Source: Prinsepia uniflora (taxonomy: Eukaryota > Streptophyta > Magnoliopsida > Rosales > Rosaceae). From it: 64,000 nt of DNA. The first letter of the stretch is position 1; each line of letters begins with the position of its first letter. The position numbers and the translations under genes are program-made. The notes beneath the pieces are model-generated. The model did no database searches and had not been told where the DNA came from. It was given only the letters and a program-made list of their open reading frames with translations. The stretch is from assembly GCA_032719365.1 (NCBI GenBank), contig CM064875.1, positions 32,138,693 through 32,202,692 on the forward strand, in the 5' to 3' direction. Below are positions 20,996 to 33,366 of this stretch, piece after piece.

Positions 20996-23900
20996 AGTGG
21001 TATCAGAGCGGGTTTTGCTCCCAGAGTGTGCTAATCTAGGATGTGATGTCTCTGCAGTCGTAACAGCCCGTTATCAACCTAATAATTAGGGTAAGAGTAG
21101 GAAGCACCTTGTGCTGAACAAAACTCGATGCAATGGTTCAGGGTCTGATTAGCATGGAATGCCATATTTTTCTAGGTTTGATCCTGAGTAGGATCGTTAT
21201 ACGTGCAAATCCGACAGCTTAGAGCCGCATAGTTACTGTGATAGGATCTAGTGGATCAGTAGACCTAGTAGGACGACCTGAGAGTCGGGACAGGCGAGGC
21301 GTCATGACGGACATGGAATGGAGCATAGTGAAATCCGAGGAGGTCGAACGTTGGGATCGTCCATGATAGAACCGCAAGGATCGAGATTGTGGTGCCCAGA
21401 GCAGTCAGACGCGTGAGGACTTTCGTTAAGGCTGGTTGGAGTAGGACCGTCGAATCCTATTTGGAAGGAGATGCCTGGAGTAGTTGTTGTGCAACATGCC
21501 AGGATACGATTATGACGCGTAGAAATAGTGCATCGTTAGGCACAGACTTGGGCCAAGTTCTTGTGGAGGCAAGCGGCTGGACGTCGTAGAGTTACGAGAG
21601 GACGAGGTCCTCAGGTTGTGGTTATTGGGTGTTGGGATACCAGTATTAGAGTACGACGATCCTTCGGAGTCGAGGCGAGGGATCACTCGAGATGGGCATG
21701 CTGCAGCGAGCAGTCGGGTTGTGGTAACCCTAGTTGGCTATTGGTTGGACGAGTGACAAGGAGAGTGGTGCTTGTCGATCAGATTCTGAGGTGGACCAAT
21801 CAGTGGACGTTGTGTGTTGAGCGGTAAGTACCGGCGGTGAGTTGACCGCGTAGTTTTGGAGTCCCAATAGCAGAGTGTTCCTGAGTTCGGTCTTCACGAG
21901 GTTGTGGCGGAGTCCGCTATCGATGGACGTAGTCGAGTCATATCGAGTTGAATAGACTCAAGTTGTCGTGACAAGGAAATGAGGATGCGTCGGTGACGCA
22001 CAGTACGAGCAGTGGTTTGGGGAGCGGGTTGGGTCACGACCGAGTGCGATTACAGAAGAATATGAGCTTTGGTCGTTGACTAGTGTGCCACGCTACCTTT
22101 GTGTGGTAACTGAGACGAGTAGCTATCGCTCGATACGAATAGAGTCTTCAGATTGGTTGATTAGCACTCCACGTGGCGGTGATGTGATGACGTTAGCGAG
22201 AAGAGACGACGAGCCACGAGCTGAGGGTAGCTCAGTCGTGATGTGCTCATGGTTAAATTCTACCACTACATGACGAGAAGGATTCGACGGATAGTGTAGA
22301 TTCTCGGGAATCATGATGGAGATGGTTTGGTTGACTGCGGTTGACCATACCTCATGAGTTTTGTGTACGCTGTTTGAGGAGAATCTGATAGTGAGAAATA
22401 GAATGGGTCACTACAATAGTTATCGATAGTTGTCGTTGGTTGGAAAGAATGGATAACGCGAGTACTGTCGTGAGGATTAGTGACCGGAGGGTCGAACTTG
22501 GAAGTACACAGAGAGTTGTCTGCATATCACAGCAGGAGCTTGTTGTGACTCTTCAGTCGAGTGGTACATCGGATTAGGATCAATTGACATCCTTTTGGAT
22601 GTACATAAACGATCATAAACAGATAGGCGAATTGGAGTGTTTGCGGACATGCGGATGATGTCCGAGTGAGTTGAAGTGACCGAGTTGGTAGTCGTGCCAT
22701 AGCGTAGTGGTCGTGCGAGTTCGATGGGCACTGAGTGGGACAGAGAGAATTCCGAGTGGCTCAATGTGAGGTTTACCCAATACCTGGTTTGGCGAGGTAT
22801 GGGATGTACCTAGATGCAGGGTACCTGTCCCTAGGTCGTTGTGGACGGATGGCACGAGTATTAGGTGCTGGATTTGGATCCCATAAGTATTGGGACGTAC
22901 AAATTAGGCTACTAACGTGAACGGCAAGGGAAGAGGCCGAAAAAAATCAATGGCGGTGTTTAGTCTTGAAGGAAGGGGTACCATAGTATACTCTTAGTCG
23001 GGAAGAAAGACTTCTAGCTCAGGAATAGAACCAGTTGGAAGCATGCTCATTTCCAACATGGATGCAACTTCTCTTGATTCTGAAGGTAAATTTTTCCAAA
23101 GCTTTTAGATTTGACATCAAATTTGTAGGGTTTGATGTAAGGTCGGATTCATTTTGATTTTGGGTTGATTATTTCTCATGTAACAATGTAGTGTGGGCGA
23201 GCCAAGACTTATGTTGATTCCTGGGTTTCTTTGATTTTTTATTTTCGAGTGATAAATTTGATGAAAACTTGAATCTTTTGGTCATTTATGGGCAAAACAT
23301 CCAGGTTGTGGGTCAAATTCGAATGAGTTGAGGAGGAGAGAGTGTTTGGTGTTGCATGGCGTTGATGGGTACAACGTGTATACTCATTCACATCTGACTT
23401 GGATGAACTTTGATGTCATCATCTTCAACTGTCCTCATGTGGATCGATGAGGAAGGAGATGACAACTAAGTGTTCAAAGAGGGTGTAAGAACCGAACACC
23501 TAGGCTGTGGGTCAAAGTTGAGTGACTTGGAGATCAGATGATTCTTGGTGTCACGTCTAGTGATATGACAGGTAAGTACCCAAGACAAGGTAGATCGAGT
23601 AACGTAAGGGTGATCGAGATGACGGAAGTGATTGTGATGACCGTGGGGCATTTGGCCCAAGGCCTGGTCGTTATTGGAATGAATTGCCTTACTGATTATG
23701 CTAAGATAGGAGCAGAGGAGAACCATATTGTACGACGGTTGAAGGATCCCTTAGCATACTTGGTGAGATGAAAGAGTTTAGAAGTGAGAATAAGGTGAGA
23801 TAAGGACGATACATAGGTATCAATCAGGAATAGATGAATAGATGATGCCTCGAGATGGATTTGAGAATAGAGATTGTGTTGGATTGAGGCTGGCTCATGA

Positions 23901-24491
23901 CGCACGATTGAACATCAGACCGATGAGTACTATCAACGGATGTGTTCCGAGATAGTGGTATATTACCTAGACGTCGAATGCTGTGTGCTTGAGCAGAGTT
24001 GACAGAGAGGATTCGGATAGTTAATGAGCTAAGACCTCATGGCCCGCACACCAGATGAACCCCAGTGGTGGTGTGTATGTCTTCTTGAGACAAATGAGGA
24101 GTATCTAGATTTCGTGTACACCCGAATGGGTGAGACGTCGATTGTGGGTCAACAGGACGAGTAGTACGATGGTTGAGAATCGAGCTGAGTCTAGATGTTA
24201 GTGGAAATCGCTAAGTGATGTGAGATACGATACGGTACGAGAACTCGGGAGCGAGTCAATATCAGAGTGTGCAGCGGGAGCACAGTGGAGCCCAGCGCTA
24301 CCAGTTTGACACGATTACACTCATGGACTTAATGACGGTAACTGGTAGGTTGGAATGTGTCAAGAAGTTATACTATAAGGATTTGAAATCAACTTAGTAT
24401 AACTGACCTGTTAGAGTGGCTTCGTGTGAGTTGAGATGGAGCTTGGGAGCTTCGGTGACAGTGCATACAGACGAGTACGGCGTAGTGACGG
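20996..24491 (+). mobile_element. Internal region of element A, left part
   Basis: 3.5 kb, no retroelement protein motif on either strand. Its first 110 bp (AGGATGTGATGTCTCTG, then GTTATCAACCTAATAATTAG) and a block at about 22505-22735 match element E near 38841-38940 and 39795-40028, so the noncoding sequence itself is conserved. B inserted at its right end; the remainder is 48363-48484. Confidence 0.85.
20998..21009 (+). promoter_or_regulatory. Primer-binding site of element A
   Basis: TGGTATCAGAGC two bases after the LTR end; initiator tRNA-Met type. Confidence 0.95.
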
Positions 24492-24756
24492 TGTAACGAC
24501 CCGTCCCAAATTTTGGAATTAGATTAGTGACTAATCAAGGATTAGTAAGGTTAATCGGTGATTAGTGGGATACTTTCATAAGGACGACGCGAAATGAAGA
24601 CTTTCCCCCTAGAATGGGCAAAATGTTAACTTTTCGTTCTGGCGGTCAACTGGACTTTGGCGGATCACTGTGACGTAGTTCGGGTTTAGTCACGAGTTCA
24701 TAGACAGGCAGCACGTCCGATTCCGACATTCGAGGAGGAAGTTATGACGTTCGAAA

Positions 24757-27700
24757 TGTAACGACCCGGACCTTCGAAAAAGGAAAAATTTGGAAAATTT
24801 AAAGAAAAAGACGATTTTACCCCTGGAAAGTGGGCGAACGGTTGGCTTTTTGCTCGAGTGGTCAAACGAACTTTGACCAATGACTATGACGTAGTTCGGG
24901 ATGTCACGAGTTCATACACAGGTGGCACGTCCAATTCCGACGATCAGGGAAGAACTTATGACGTTTGGAAGGTCAAGGGCATTTTCGTAATTAGGACGAA
25001 AAAAGGAAAAATATTTACCTTTTGATTGACTACTTTTTTTCATGCAATTCGAGGACCATTAGGAAGGTCTCGAGACGCTGAATCCGTAGACAGGCGGCAT
25101 GCGTCAATCGGAGTTCGGATGACCAAGTTACGGGTCTAGAAGCGTGAAGGGCATTTTGGTAAATTTGTGAAGAAGGGCAAAATAGTAATTTTTCACAAGG
25201 GCACTGTTTGAAAACGGGAAGCAGGGGCTGAACCACCGTGCTTGGGTGGTCTGTCCAGGGGATTTATTTGTTGGTGGCTTTGGGCGTGAGTGTGCAACCG
25301 TGGTGTTTGGGACACTTAAACTATGAGTGGGTGTGCTTGAAACAAGTGCACAGTGTGTGCGTTGGTGTTTTTAAAACGGTGCTGGTGTTTTTGAGGTTAA
25401 AAAAACAGAGACAGTGGAGGCAAGTGCCTAGTATGTGAGATTGTGTGATGGTGGGAAACTTAAAAAATGAAGTAGTGTGTTTGGAAATGGAGAAGGAAAC
25501 AGAACACAGAGCACGGGCATGTAGTGGGCTAGAGATGCTGTGCTGGTGCTTCTGAAAATTGGAAAAATAAAATAAAATAAACAGAGACTTTGAATATGGC
25601 TTGATCGACCTTCCCAAGAAGGAATGGAGAGCAAATGAGACTGGAGAAAGACTGAAGAGAGAGAGGGCAGAGTTTGGAGATTGAGAGAGGAATGATGGGG
25701 ATGAAAATGGTGAGAGAAGAAGTCAAAAATCCGAAACGGATTGAAGAGAGAGTGAGAATTCAATTTCAAAATGTAGGCCAGCCCATGGAAAATTAAGGCT
25801 CATTCAGTCCTCTGGGATCAATTCAAGTCGATCCGGTGCAAGAAAGGAGAGAATTGTTGCCGTTGTGGCTCTGAATGGACCTAGCAACCGAGAAGAAAAT
25901 CGAGCTTCGAGTCATGTTTTGGGAGGGGTTTAAGGGAGAAATTGACTTGAGAAACAAGTTTATACGAACCCTATGAAGCTTCTGAGTGGATCAATTTCAA
26001 GGAAACAATCGAGTTTGGTCGAGATTGAAGGATGAACAGTGCATGTCTGTTCTTCGAAGTTTCGACTTCGAATCGCCTGGATTAAGGTAAGTTATCATAG
26101 ATTTGAGGTCACAGAGCCCGAATTAGATACATGGCGATCCTACTGAATGATTGAATTGATGAAATTAACTTGGAATTGACAGAATCCCAGCCAGGTCACG
26201 CCGCGGGCCAACCGGACCCTTTTATCAGTCAGACGGGTTGGGACGACGACTGTAGCATCACTGTAGCAGGCGCGTGAGTTTCACGCGCAGCCACTCACGC
26301 CGGCGCGTGAGGGCGCGTGGGCCTGATTCTCAAGGTGAGGTCAACATGACTTTTGTTCTATGCAATGTAACGAACATTTTAGCGTTGATTACGAATTAAT
26401 CGAACACCGTTTCCATGTTGTTTCGAGGGTCCTAAGGTTTATGTTACGTTTTTAATTAACATTTAATTCCCGAAAAATTATGGGAAATTAGTATGCTGTT
26501 ATTTGAGTCCTTAGTGACACTGAGGAATGATTTCGGACAGGATGCGAGATTTCTAGAAAACGTCAAAAATTACGGAAACGCGTGCAGCGCGAAAACGAGC
26601 GTTATGGATGGTGTGTGAGTGGACTTTGTTTTCAAAATTTAATGCATGCATACGTAACTGCACGTATTTCGAGACTACGTATTTCTATGATTATGATTAT
26701 GACTTGTGATAATTACGATTTTCGTATTTATACGTATTTTGATATGCAATACGTAACTACACGTATTTCGAGACTATGGTTTCTCTTATGCTGTGATGAT
26801 GGTTTGATGAACGATTTTACATGATTTATGAGTATGATGTTTTAAGGATGTTTTGATTATGATTGTGAGTATGACCTACCGTTTTCACACGTATTTCGAG
26901 AATATTACAGTTTTGCGCGTTTTACGAGATTTCGAGTATAATGTGTTTTGATCATAGTTTTGATGCCTTGACATTGGAATTTGAAATGTGATTTGATTTG
27001 ACTTTTGGATTTGGAATGATTTCAAAGATTTAAACGGATTTTGAAAAAGGTGATTTCGGGCTTGATGCCCAGGGCATAAAAGTAATTTTGATGAACGAGA
27101 TTCAGATTTTGGAAACGTGAAAATGGATTTCCGGATTTGGGTTCGGAATGATGTTTTTGGATGCTAGCTTATGGAATCATTATTGCGAATTCGGATTTTG
27201 GAATGGATGACAGATATGATTGGGGATTTGAATGTGAAATTCGGACATAAATCCTGTTATGACAAAATGCGATTTCGGATTGGTTTTGGAATTTGGATCA
27301 CGATGGATCCTAGATTGTTGTGATTTACAAACGGTTTTGGGTTTGAAGACCCGGTACTATTGCTGGATTATGTTTTGGGTTTAAAGACCCGGTTAATTGA
27401 TAACGGGGCGGGCCCGGATTGGGTTTAAAGACCCGGATTGAGTTTAAAGACTCGTTGATATCCCGGGAAGGCCTGATTATGCACTTGGTTTTGAGTTTAA
27501 AGACTCGGGCGCACTTGAGATCCAGTATATTGATTGACTTCTGAATTATTGTTGATTTCCGATGTTTTCGGATAAGTTGGGCAATGGCCCGGTTTATGTG
27601 GTTTTGATGGATTTTTGGATTATGTTACGTACTTGGATTTGATTCATGATTTTGGGCGGAGGCCTTGTGTTTAAGATTGCGGGCTAAGACCCGAAGGTTA

Positions 27701-27811
27701 AGAAACGGAATTTGGGAAGTACTGAGGGTAATTTGGGAACTTCAGTCGACTTGCCAGACGGGAGCAGAACCGGACACAGTTATCAATGTCCCTTCGGGGG
27801 CGGTCCTGTCA
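24757..27811 (+). mobile_element. Solo LTR C, nested in the 5' LTR of B
   Basis: TGTAACGACCCGGACC...GGTCCTGTCA, 3055 bp, subfamily of element I (GTTTAAAGACCC units at 27330-27510). Flanks CGAAA (24752-24756) and CGGAA (27812-27816) match at 4 of 5. B's LTR text reads through once C is removed. Donor-like AAG/GTAAGT at 26087 is a full consensus match. About 270 bp near 27715, including the acceptor region and the left half of the U5 stem, are deleted. Confidence 0.9.
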
Positions 27812-28403
27812 CGGAAGTTCATGGGTATTTTGGTAATTTGGTTAAAAGGGGCAAATAGTTGACTTTTGACCTGTGAGGTCTAATGGCTGAGGGCCGAGAA
27901 CCGTTACGTAGATCTGGTCGATATGAATCCTTAGACAGGCGGCACGCTGAAATCGGATGTCGAACAGAAAAGTTATGGGTCACAGAAGTTCGATTTCACT
28001 ATGCACTCATTAAGAGGCAACGATGAGGTGGCGCTATCTAATTGGGCAGATATTTTTAGTGGGACCTATGGATAAGTGACAAGTGTCACTCATCCTATTA
28101 GTGGCTTCCCTAAAAAGTGGATCTAACTAATTAATTAATATTAATTTAATTATTTTATATTTTAATCCCTAACCACATTCCATCCTAGCCCTTCATCTCA
28201 CCCTTCCCCTTCATCCTAGCCATCCAAACCACCCTCCCTCACACTTGTACACCAGTCATCATCTTTTTCTCTGTTTTCTCACAAACCTGAGACACCATAA
28301 CCCCATCACCACATCTCATCTTCATGGGCCATTGTGATTGGCTGAGGGGGACTAACCTGAGCGACAGGGTCGACGTGATGGCGGTCCACGACGGCTCACG
28401 GTT

Positions 28404-28426
28404 GGGGGGGGAGGGGGGAGGGGGGG
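28404..28426 (+). repeat. G-tract cluster beside a donor-like site
   Basis: Runs of 8, 6 and 7 G separated by single A, immediately followed by TAAGTC so that the last G starts GTAAGT. Not present in the B 3' LTR equivalent, which is shorter around 36600-36620. Confidence 0.7.
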
Positions 28427-29029
28427 TAAGTCGACCGAACCCGAGAGCCCTTTTTGTATTCAAAAATCGAAAGTTGATTTTTAGTCATGGTTTTGAGTCC
28501 TATTCAATTCTAATGTGACCTACGGACCAAGGAAACTTGAGGAGGATCGATCTGGATGGAAATGGATCGAGTTTAATGTTTGAGACATCCGATAATGTTC
28601 GGGACATCAAAAGGTTTAGGATCAGGTTTAAAAATAGTTAAAAATTCCAGAAAATTACGGGACTTCAATGAGAGGTTAATAAGGTAGTTAGTAACCCTCT
28701 AGATTGATTTGGACAGGTTTGGGAGTCTCGGTGACGATGATTAGCCGGTGCGGATTACGGCCCGCAAATCGAGGTGGCAACATAGGACAGTCTGTGAGTG
28801 GACCTTGATTTCTAAACTGTGATGCATGCATAAATGTTTTATATGGTTTATAGATATGATTCTATGATGTTGATTTGGATGATTGTGATTTACATGGTTT
28901 CACGCATTTCGAGGTGATTTATGTGCTTGCACGTAAATCAAAGTTTTCAGTTTTACATTGATTTTCCGTGCTTACAGTTTTGGAAATGAATTCATAAAAT
29001 GGTTTTGGATTTGAAAAGGTAAACTCGAT

Positions 29030-29640
29030 TTTGAGACCCATTTGTTTTGGAAACCCTTAGACTCGAACTCCCTTTTAGCTACGGTCTCGGGCCGGAGGCC
29101 CGATTGGTTCTTGAATCGATTTTGAATTTGGCAATATTTAATCGGGCACGAGACCCATTTGATTTACGAACTCTTGGACTTATGTCCATTTCATTTAACA
29201 AGGCATCGAGCTGGGGGCCTAGTTGGTTTAGGTATCGAGCTCGAGGCCCAATTAGTTTACGTATCGGGCTCGAGGCCCAGTTGACTTACATACCGGGCAC
29301 GAGGTTCATTTAGTTCACGAAATCGGTCACGAGGATCATTAAGTTTACGAAATCGGGCACAAGACCCAGTTGGTTTACGATTCGGGCCGAAGGCCCAGTT
29401 TGTATGTGGATTTGGGCTTAGGGCCCAGTTACGTTTTAAGATTGTGATTTCTGGTCAGGGACCCATAAAGGGTTTTTATGGTTCATGACGGTTTATAGGG
29501 ACCAGCACGAACCCTTGAAAGGTTTTTATGGCTCATGACGGTTTATGGGGACCAGCATGAACCCTTGAAAAGTTTTTATGGCTCATGACGGTTTATGGGG
29601 ACCGGGCATGAACCCTAGAAAGGTTTTGAGAATGTTTTCA
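29030..29640 (+). repeat. Hairpin arrays in LTR B: GGGC...GCCC units and GGTTCATG units
   Basis: About a dozen GGGCTCGAGGCCC-like palindromes to about 29440, then three or four 46-58 bp tandem units. These read GGTTCATG (or GGCTCATG), ACGGTTTATGGGGACC, then CATGAACC, so each can fold on an 8-bp stem. Equivalent arrays lie at 47040-47640 in the 3' LTR. Confidence 0.75.
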
Positions 29641-30302
29641 AATGGTTTTTCGTATACCATCCTTTATATATGAATTGTCTCCTCCGGGGACGGTCGTTGG
29701 CCTGGGTGGACCCTAGAGTAGTCACGGAGCACTGACTGAGTGGAGTTGCCCCCGTTGGGTTCCTTACTCTCAGAAAGGCTATGGATTATAACCCCCAGGG
29801 AGAGTCATTGATCTACGGACATTGACCTGGGTGGACCTTGGGGAGACTTGGGCTTTGAGACCCCGGGTAGCACGCGTGTAGCTCTAGATTACCGTGATAG
29901 GATTGGTTATATGATATTGATGAACATGATTTCAATTGGTTTGGGAAATTGTGTTTTATGATTGATAAATGGATTTGGGCTGAGATCCCACATATGTGTA
30001 CTATGTTCTAGTTTTCTGTAAATGGATTTGGGTAGGGGCCCGTATGGATTTGGTTGTTTAAACATATGTGGTTTGATAAATGGTTTCACTATGCATGCAT
30101 GCTTTTTAGTGAAGGGCATAAAGGTCTTTTATGAAATATGTTTTATAAACTCTTTTATTTTGTCCACTCACAGTCTTTGTGTTTTCAATTCCCTTCAGGT
30201 TGAATTCGGTGGGGACTGTAGCAGAAACCGAGACATCACATACCTCCTCCGGATCCTGTCGTACTCTGGAAGCCGGAAGGCTAAAGGTTTTAATTTTCCC
30301 TA

Positions 30303-30323
30303 GTCTGACACTCCGTGTCAGAC
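30303..30323 (+). other. U5 stem-loop of element B, 5' LTR
   Basis: GTCTGACAC TCC GTGTCAGAC, perfect 9-bp stem; the loop differs from A by one base. The 3' LTR copy is at 48307-48327. Confidence 0.8.
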
Positions 30324-30378
30324 GGGATCAGGAACATTCCTCTTTAATCCCGGAGGTATTGGGAGGGATCCTAACAAG

Positions 30379-30390
30379 TGGTATCAGAGC
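30379..30390 (+). promoter_or_regulatory. Primer-binding site of element B
   Basis: TGGTATCAGAGC two bases after the LTR end. Confidence 0.95.
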
Positions 30391-33018
30391 AGGTTTGCTC
30401 TTACGATGCGCGCAGGTCGAGGATGTGATGTCTCAATGAGCTGCAGTTTGTTATCAACCTGATAGTTAGGACGCCGGTATAGTAGTTAGTAGGATTGAAA
30501 CGTAGATTGTTGGTTCGACATTTGATGCCGGGGTTGCCATAGTTCTGTCATGGTTGGCAGTGTGGGACCCTACGAAGGGATGAATGTAATGGTACTATAG
30601 AGTTTTGATCGTGGGACGGTTAGTTGGGATCGTCTTTTACGATGTTGTAGGATCGGTTATGACGACCGGTTAGGAGTTGTGACCATTAGATGGTCGGATA
30701 TTGTTGAGTTAGGTGGGTATGCTGCTGGGAGTAGCCGGGTTTCGAGGAACGCTAGTTGAACTTACAGTAGGGTGTATGGTTAAGAAAGGTGAGTTGGCGA
30801 GTGGTTCGACTTTGACAACTTTTCGGAGTCGAGACCGTCGATCGGTCAAGTCATATCAGCTTTTGGTGATGGGACTGCACTCCGCAGTCGAGGTTGTAGT
30901 AATCGGTTAGACCTAGTTGGTTGTCGTACTAATCTAGTTGTGATGGATTGTGTTGCAGCTAAGGTCATGGATGACCTGGTAGACAACAATGGTTGAGTCG
31001 AGTTACGACTGGTTAAAGTTTGGTTGGATAAGTTACAAGGGTTGGTACTTGTCGATGGAATCCTGGGGTCAGGGTGACTGTTCCTAGAGTTGTCAGGGTG
31101 TCTGTACCTAGAGTTGTATTGGGGATGTTCGTGGAACGTTTCCTTTTCTCGTATGAGTTGTCAGGGTGACTGTACCTAGAGTTGTTGGGTATGAGGGAGG
31201 CAGAGTTTCTCCAATACGAGCAGAGGTACGGGGTCATCGCTCGGTATAAGCGGAGATCCAGGGTTTTTTGTTTCGAACTCTCGATGTTGATGATGATGCT
31301 AGTGTGCTAGTGCTAGTGTCAGTAATTGTGATGACGATGAGTCACGAGTCGGGATGTGACTCCGTCGAGATGGGCATGTGTTCGAAGTACTTCAGGGTGA
31401 CTTCTTATGCTCTGCCTTGGGCAGATGATGGTTGTTATCACCAGTACGTGTATCGTGTATTGGTTGGTGGACCCGAGATTTGTCTTGGGTCATTAGGGTT
31501 AGTTGGGTATATCGAAGTTAGGTGAATGAGATTTCTCATTTTCTGCTTGGTAGCAGACGATGTTGGGTTACATGGCGTGGTGCGTGCAGCGAGTTTTGCT
31601 TGCATTCACTTAGGATGAATTTTGTTGTCATTATCTTGGATCAACCTTGATATTCCTAGGTGGAATGCCAAGGATTGATACGAGGTAATTAGAGAGAACC
31701 CACAGTCTCAGCGTGTCTCGTCGTTGACTGATCTGTTTAGATGTGGAAATTGGTTGAAGAGTGATGTGACTGACGAAGGATTCAAGAGGGTGTAAGATCC
31801 TATGATCATATCTCAGGTAGATGGTTAGCAAGGTGAGCATGTGTGGATCCTAGGTGGATCAGGATTGTGATGTTGAGGACTTTGGGCGTCGTGACGATTG
31901 AGGATCGTGACATTTATGGTCGGGTGACGTAGTGATAGATCTAGATCGTTATCTTGATGATCCAGATAGGTGGAGAGTTTATCGCTCTTACTTGGATATT
32001 TGGTTGAGGATGATGGGATTGAATTTCTTTCGAGGTTAATCCCGTATAGTGTATTAATCGAACTAGTAGGTTTCCGACGGGGTCAGATTTGGTCAGCCTT
32101 AGATTTGTTAATGTTGGGATTGGCTTCGCTATGAAGTCAATAGAATGTAATGAACAGGTACACGGTAGGTTTGGAGTTGGTACGTCTCGGTAGACGTGGT
32201 TAAGATTGGATGCCAGTTGGCATGAGTGGGTACGCCTTGGTAGGCGGGAGTTGGATTGGTACGTAATTAGATTATGTGATTAGAAGTAGAGGTATTGATG
32301 TTGGTCGGGTGCCCACGGGACTCGAAATGGATGATGGGTTGGGGTTTTGACCTGTCTCGTAATGGTTTACACAGATGGACTCCAGAATTGAAACGTAATT
32401 GGCTACAACCTAGGTCGTCGTCGTCGTTGTTGTTGTAGGCTGGTTGATGGATGGTTGTACGTACCCTGTACCTTGTTCGAGGTATGATACTGGGCATACT
32501 TGTGGTGCCTGGTGACGGTATATAAGATATACCAGTGGTACGTTGGTGAACGTGTTGGTAATCGGCTTAGTTTCGATACCATTAAATTAGTCGAGGACGT
32601 GGACTAGACATCGAATATTGTGCATTGGGTCATAGTGTTTCTGATGGGTCCAGTCACACACAGGTCGAGTGAGGTGTTAACAAATGTATACTCAAGTTGA
32701 GTAAGTTGGTGGTTAGTGTACCCACAAGAGTATAGTATCAGTTTTCGACTGACGACTATCAAGTGGTGACAGTTTGTCGGATGCGTCGGCGAAATGGTAG
32801 ATTCGACAAGTGGTATCAATTCGGAACGTGTGATCACTATCACTCAATGTGGTTGAGTGTAGTCAATGTGACGTGAGTAATGGTGGAACGTTTGGTTGCA
32901 GACAAGTTTTGTTCTGGTTAGTGGATGTACAAGTGTACATTTGTTTTGAGGTCGAATTCGCTTCCCACGAGGTGGCTGTGGAATCAGTATAGTTGGAATT
33001 TCGAAGACGAAATGAATT

Positions 33019-33030
33019 AAGGAGGGAAGG
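33019..33030 (+). promoter_or_regulatory. Polypurine tract of element B
   Basis: AAGGAGGGAAGG before the 3' LTR start TGCAATGACCCGTCCC at 33032, preceded by AATTTCGAAGACGAAAT. Confidence 0.85.
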
Positions 33031-33366
33031 TTGCAATGACCCGTCCCGAATTTCGGGATTATATTAGTGACTAATCAAGGATTAGTAAGGTTAATAGGTA
33101 ATTACTGGGGTACTTTCGGAAGGACGACGCGAAATGATGATTTTGCCCCTAGAATGGGTAAAATGTTAACTTTTTGTTCTAGCGGTCAAATGAACTTTGG
33201 CCAATTACTGTGACGTAGTCCGCGACGTCACGAGTTCATAGACAGGTGGTATGTCCGATTCCGACATTCGAGGAGGAAGTTATGACGTTTGGAAGTTCAT
33301 GGGTATTTTACCCTGGGAGGTCTGATGGCCAAGGGTCGAGGACCATTACGTAGATCGGGTCGATAT

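Larger units (their letters stand above)
24492..30376 (+). repeat. 5' LTR of element B, interrupted by solo LTR C
   Basis: Pieces 24492-24756 and 27812-30376, about 2.83 kb in total, TGTAACGACCC...GGATCCTAACA. Donor-like GTAAGT at 28426 beside a run of G tracts; arm GTGAGTGGAC 28794-28803; hairpin arrays 29030-29640; GTCCACTCAC 30162-30171; acceptor CCCTTCAG ending 30198; U5 stem 30303-30323. Confidence 0.9.
30377..33031 (+). mobile_element. Noncoding internal region of element B
   Basis: 2.65 kb, no retroelement domain. It shares the AGGATGTGATGTCTC and TTATCAACCTGATAGTTAG start with A and E, and blocks near 31232-31380 with element I. A (GTC/GTT)n microsatellite sits at about 32412-32436. 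It ends in the AAGGAGGGAAGG polypurine tract. Confidence 0.85.

Noticed and set aside
25428..25769. 113-codon antisense frame in solo LTR C
   Set aside because: Lies within an LTR over a purine-rich stretch; no homologous frame noticed in LTR I at the same place.
24492..27811. 24492 as the 3' LTR of element A
   Set aside because: No polypurine tract precedes 24492 and the subfamily differs; A's real 3' LTR is at 48485, with a polypurine tract and the matching AAGGT duplication.
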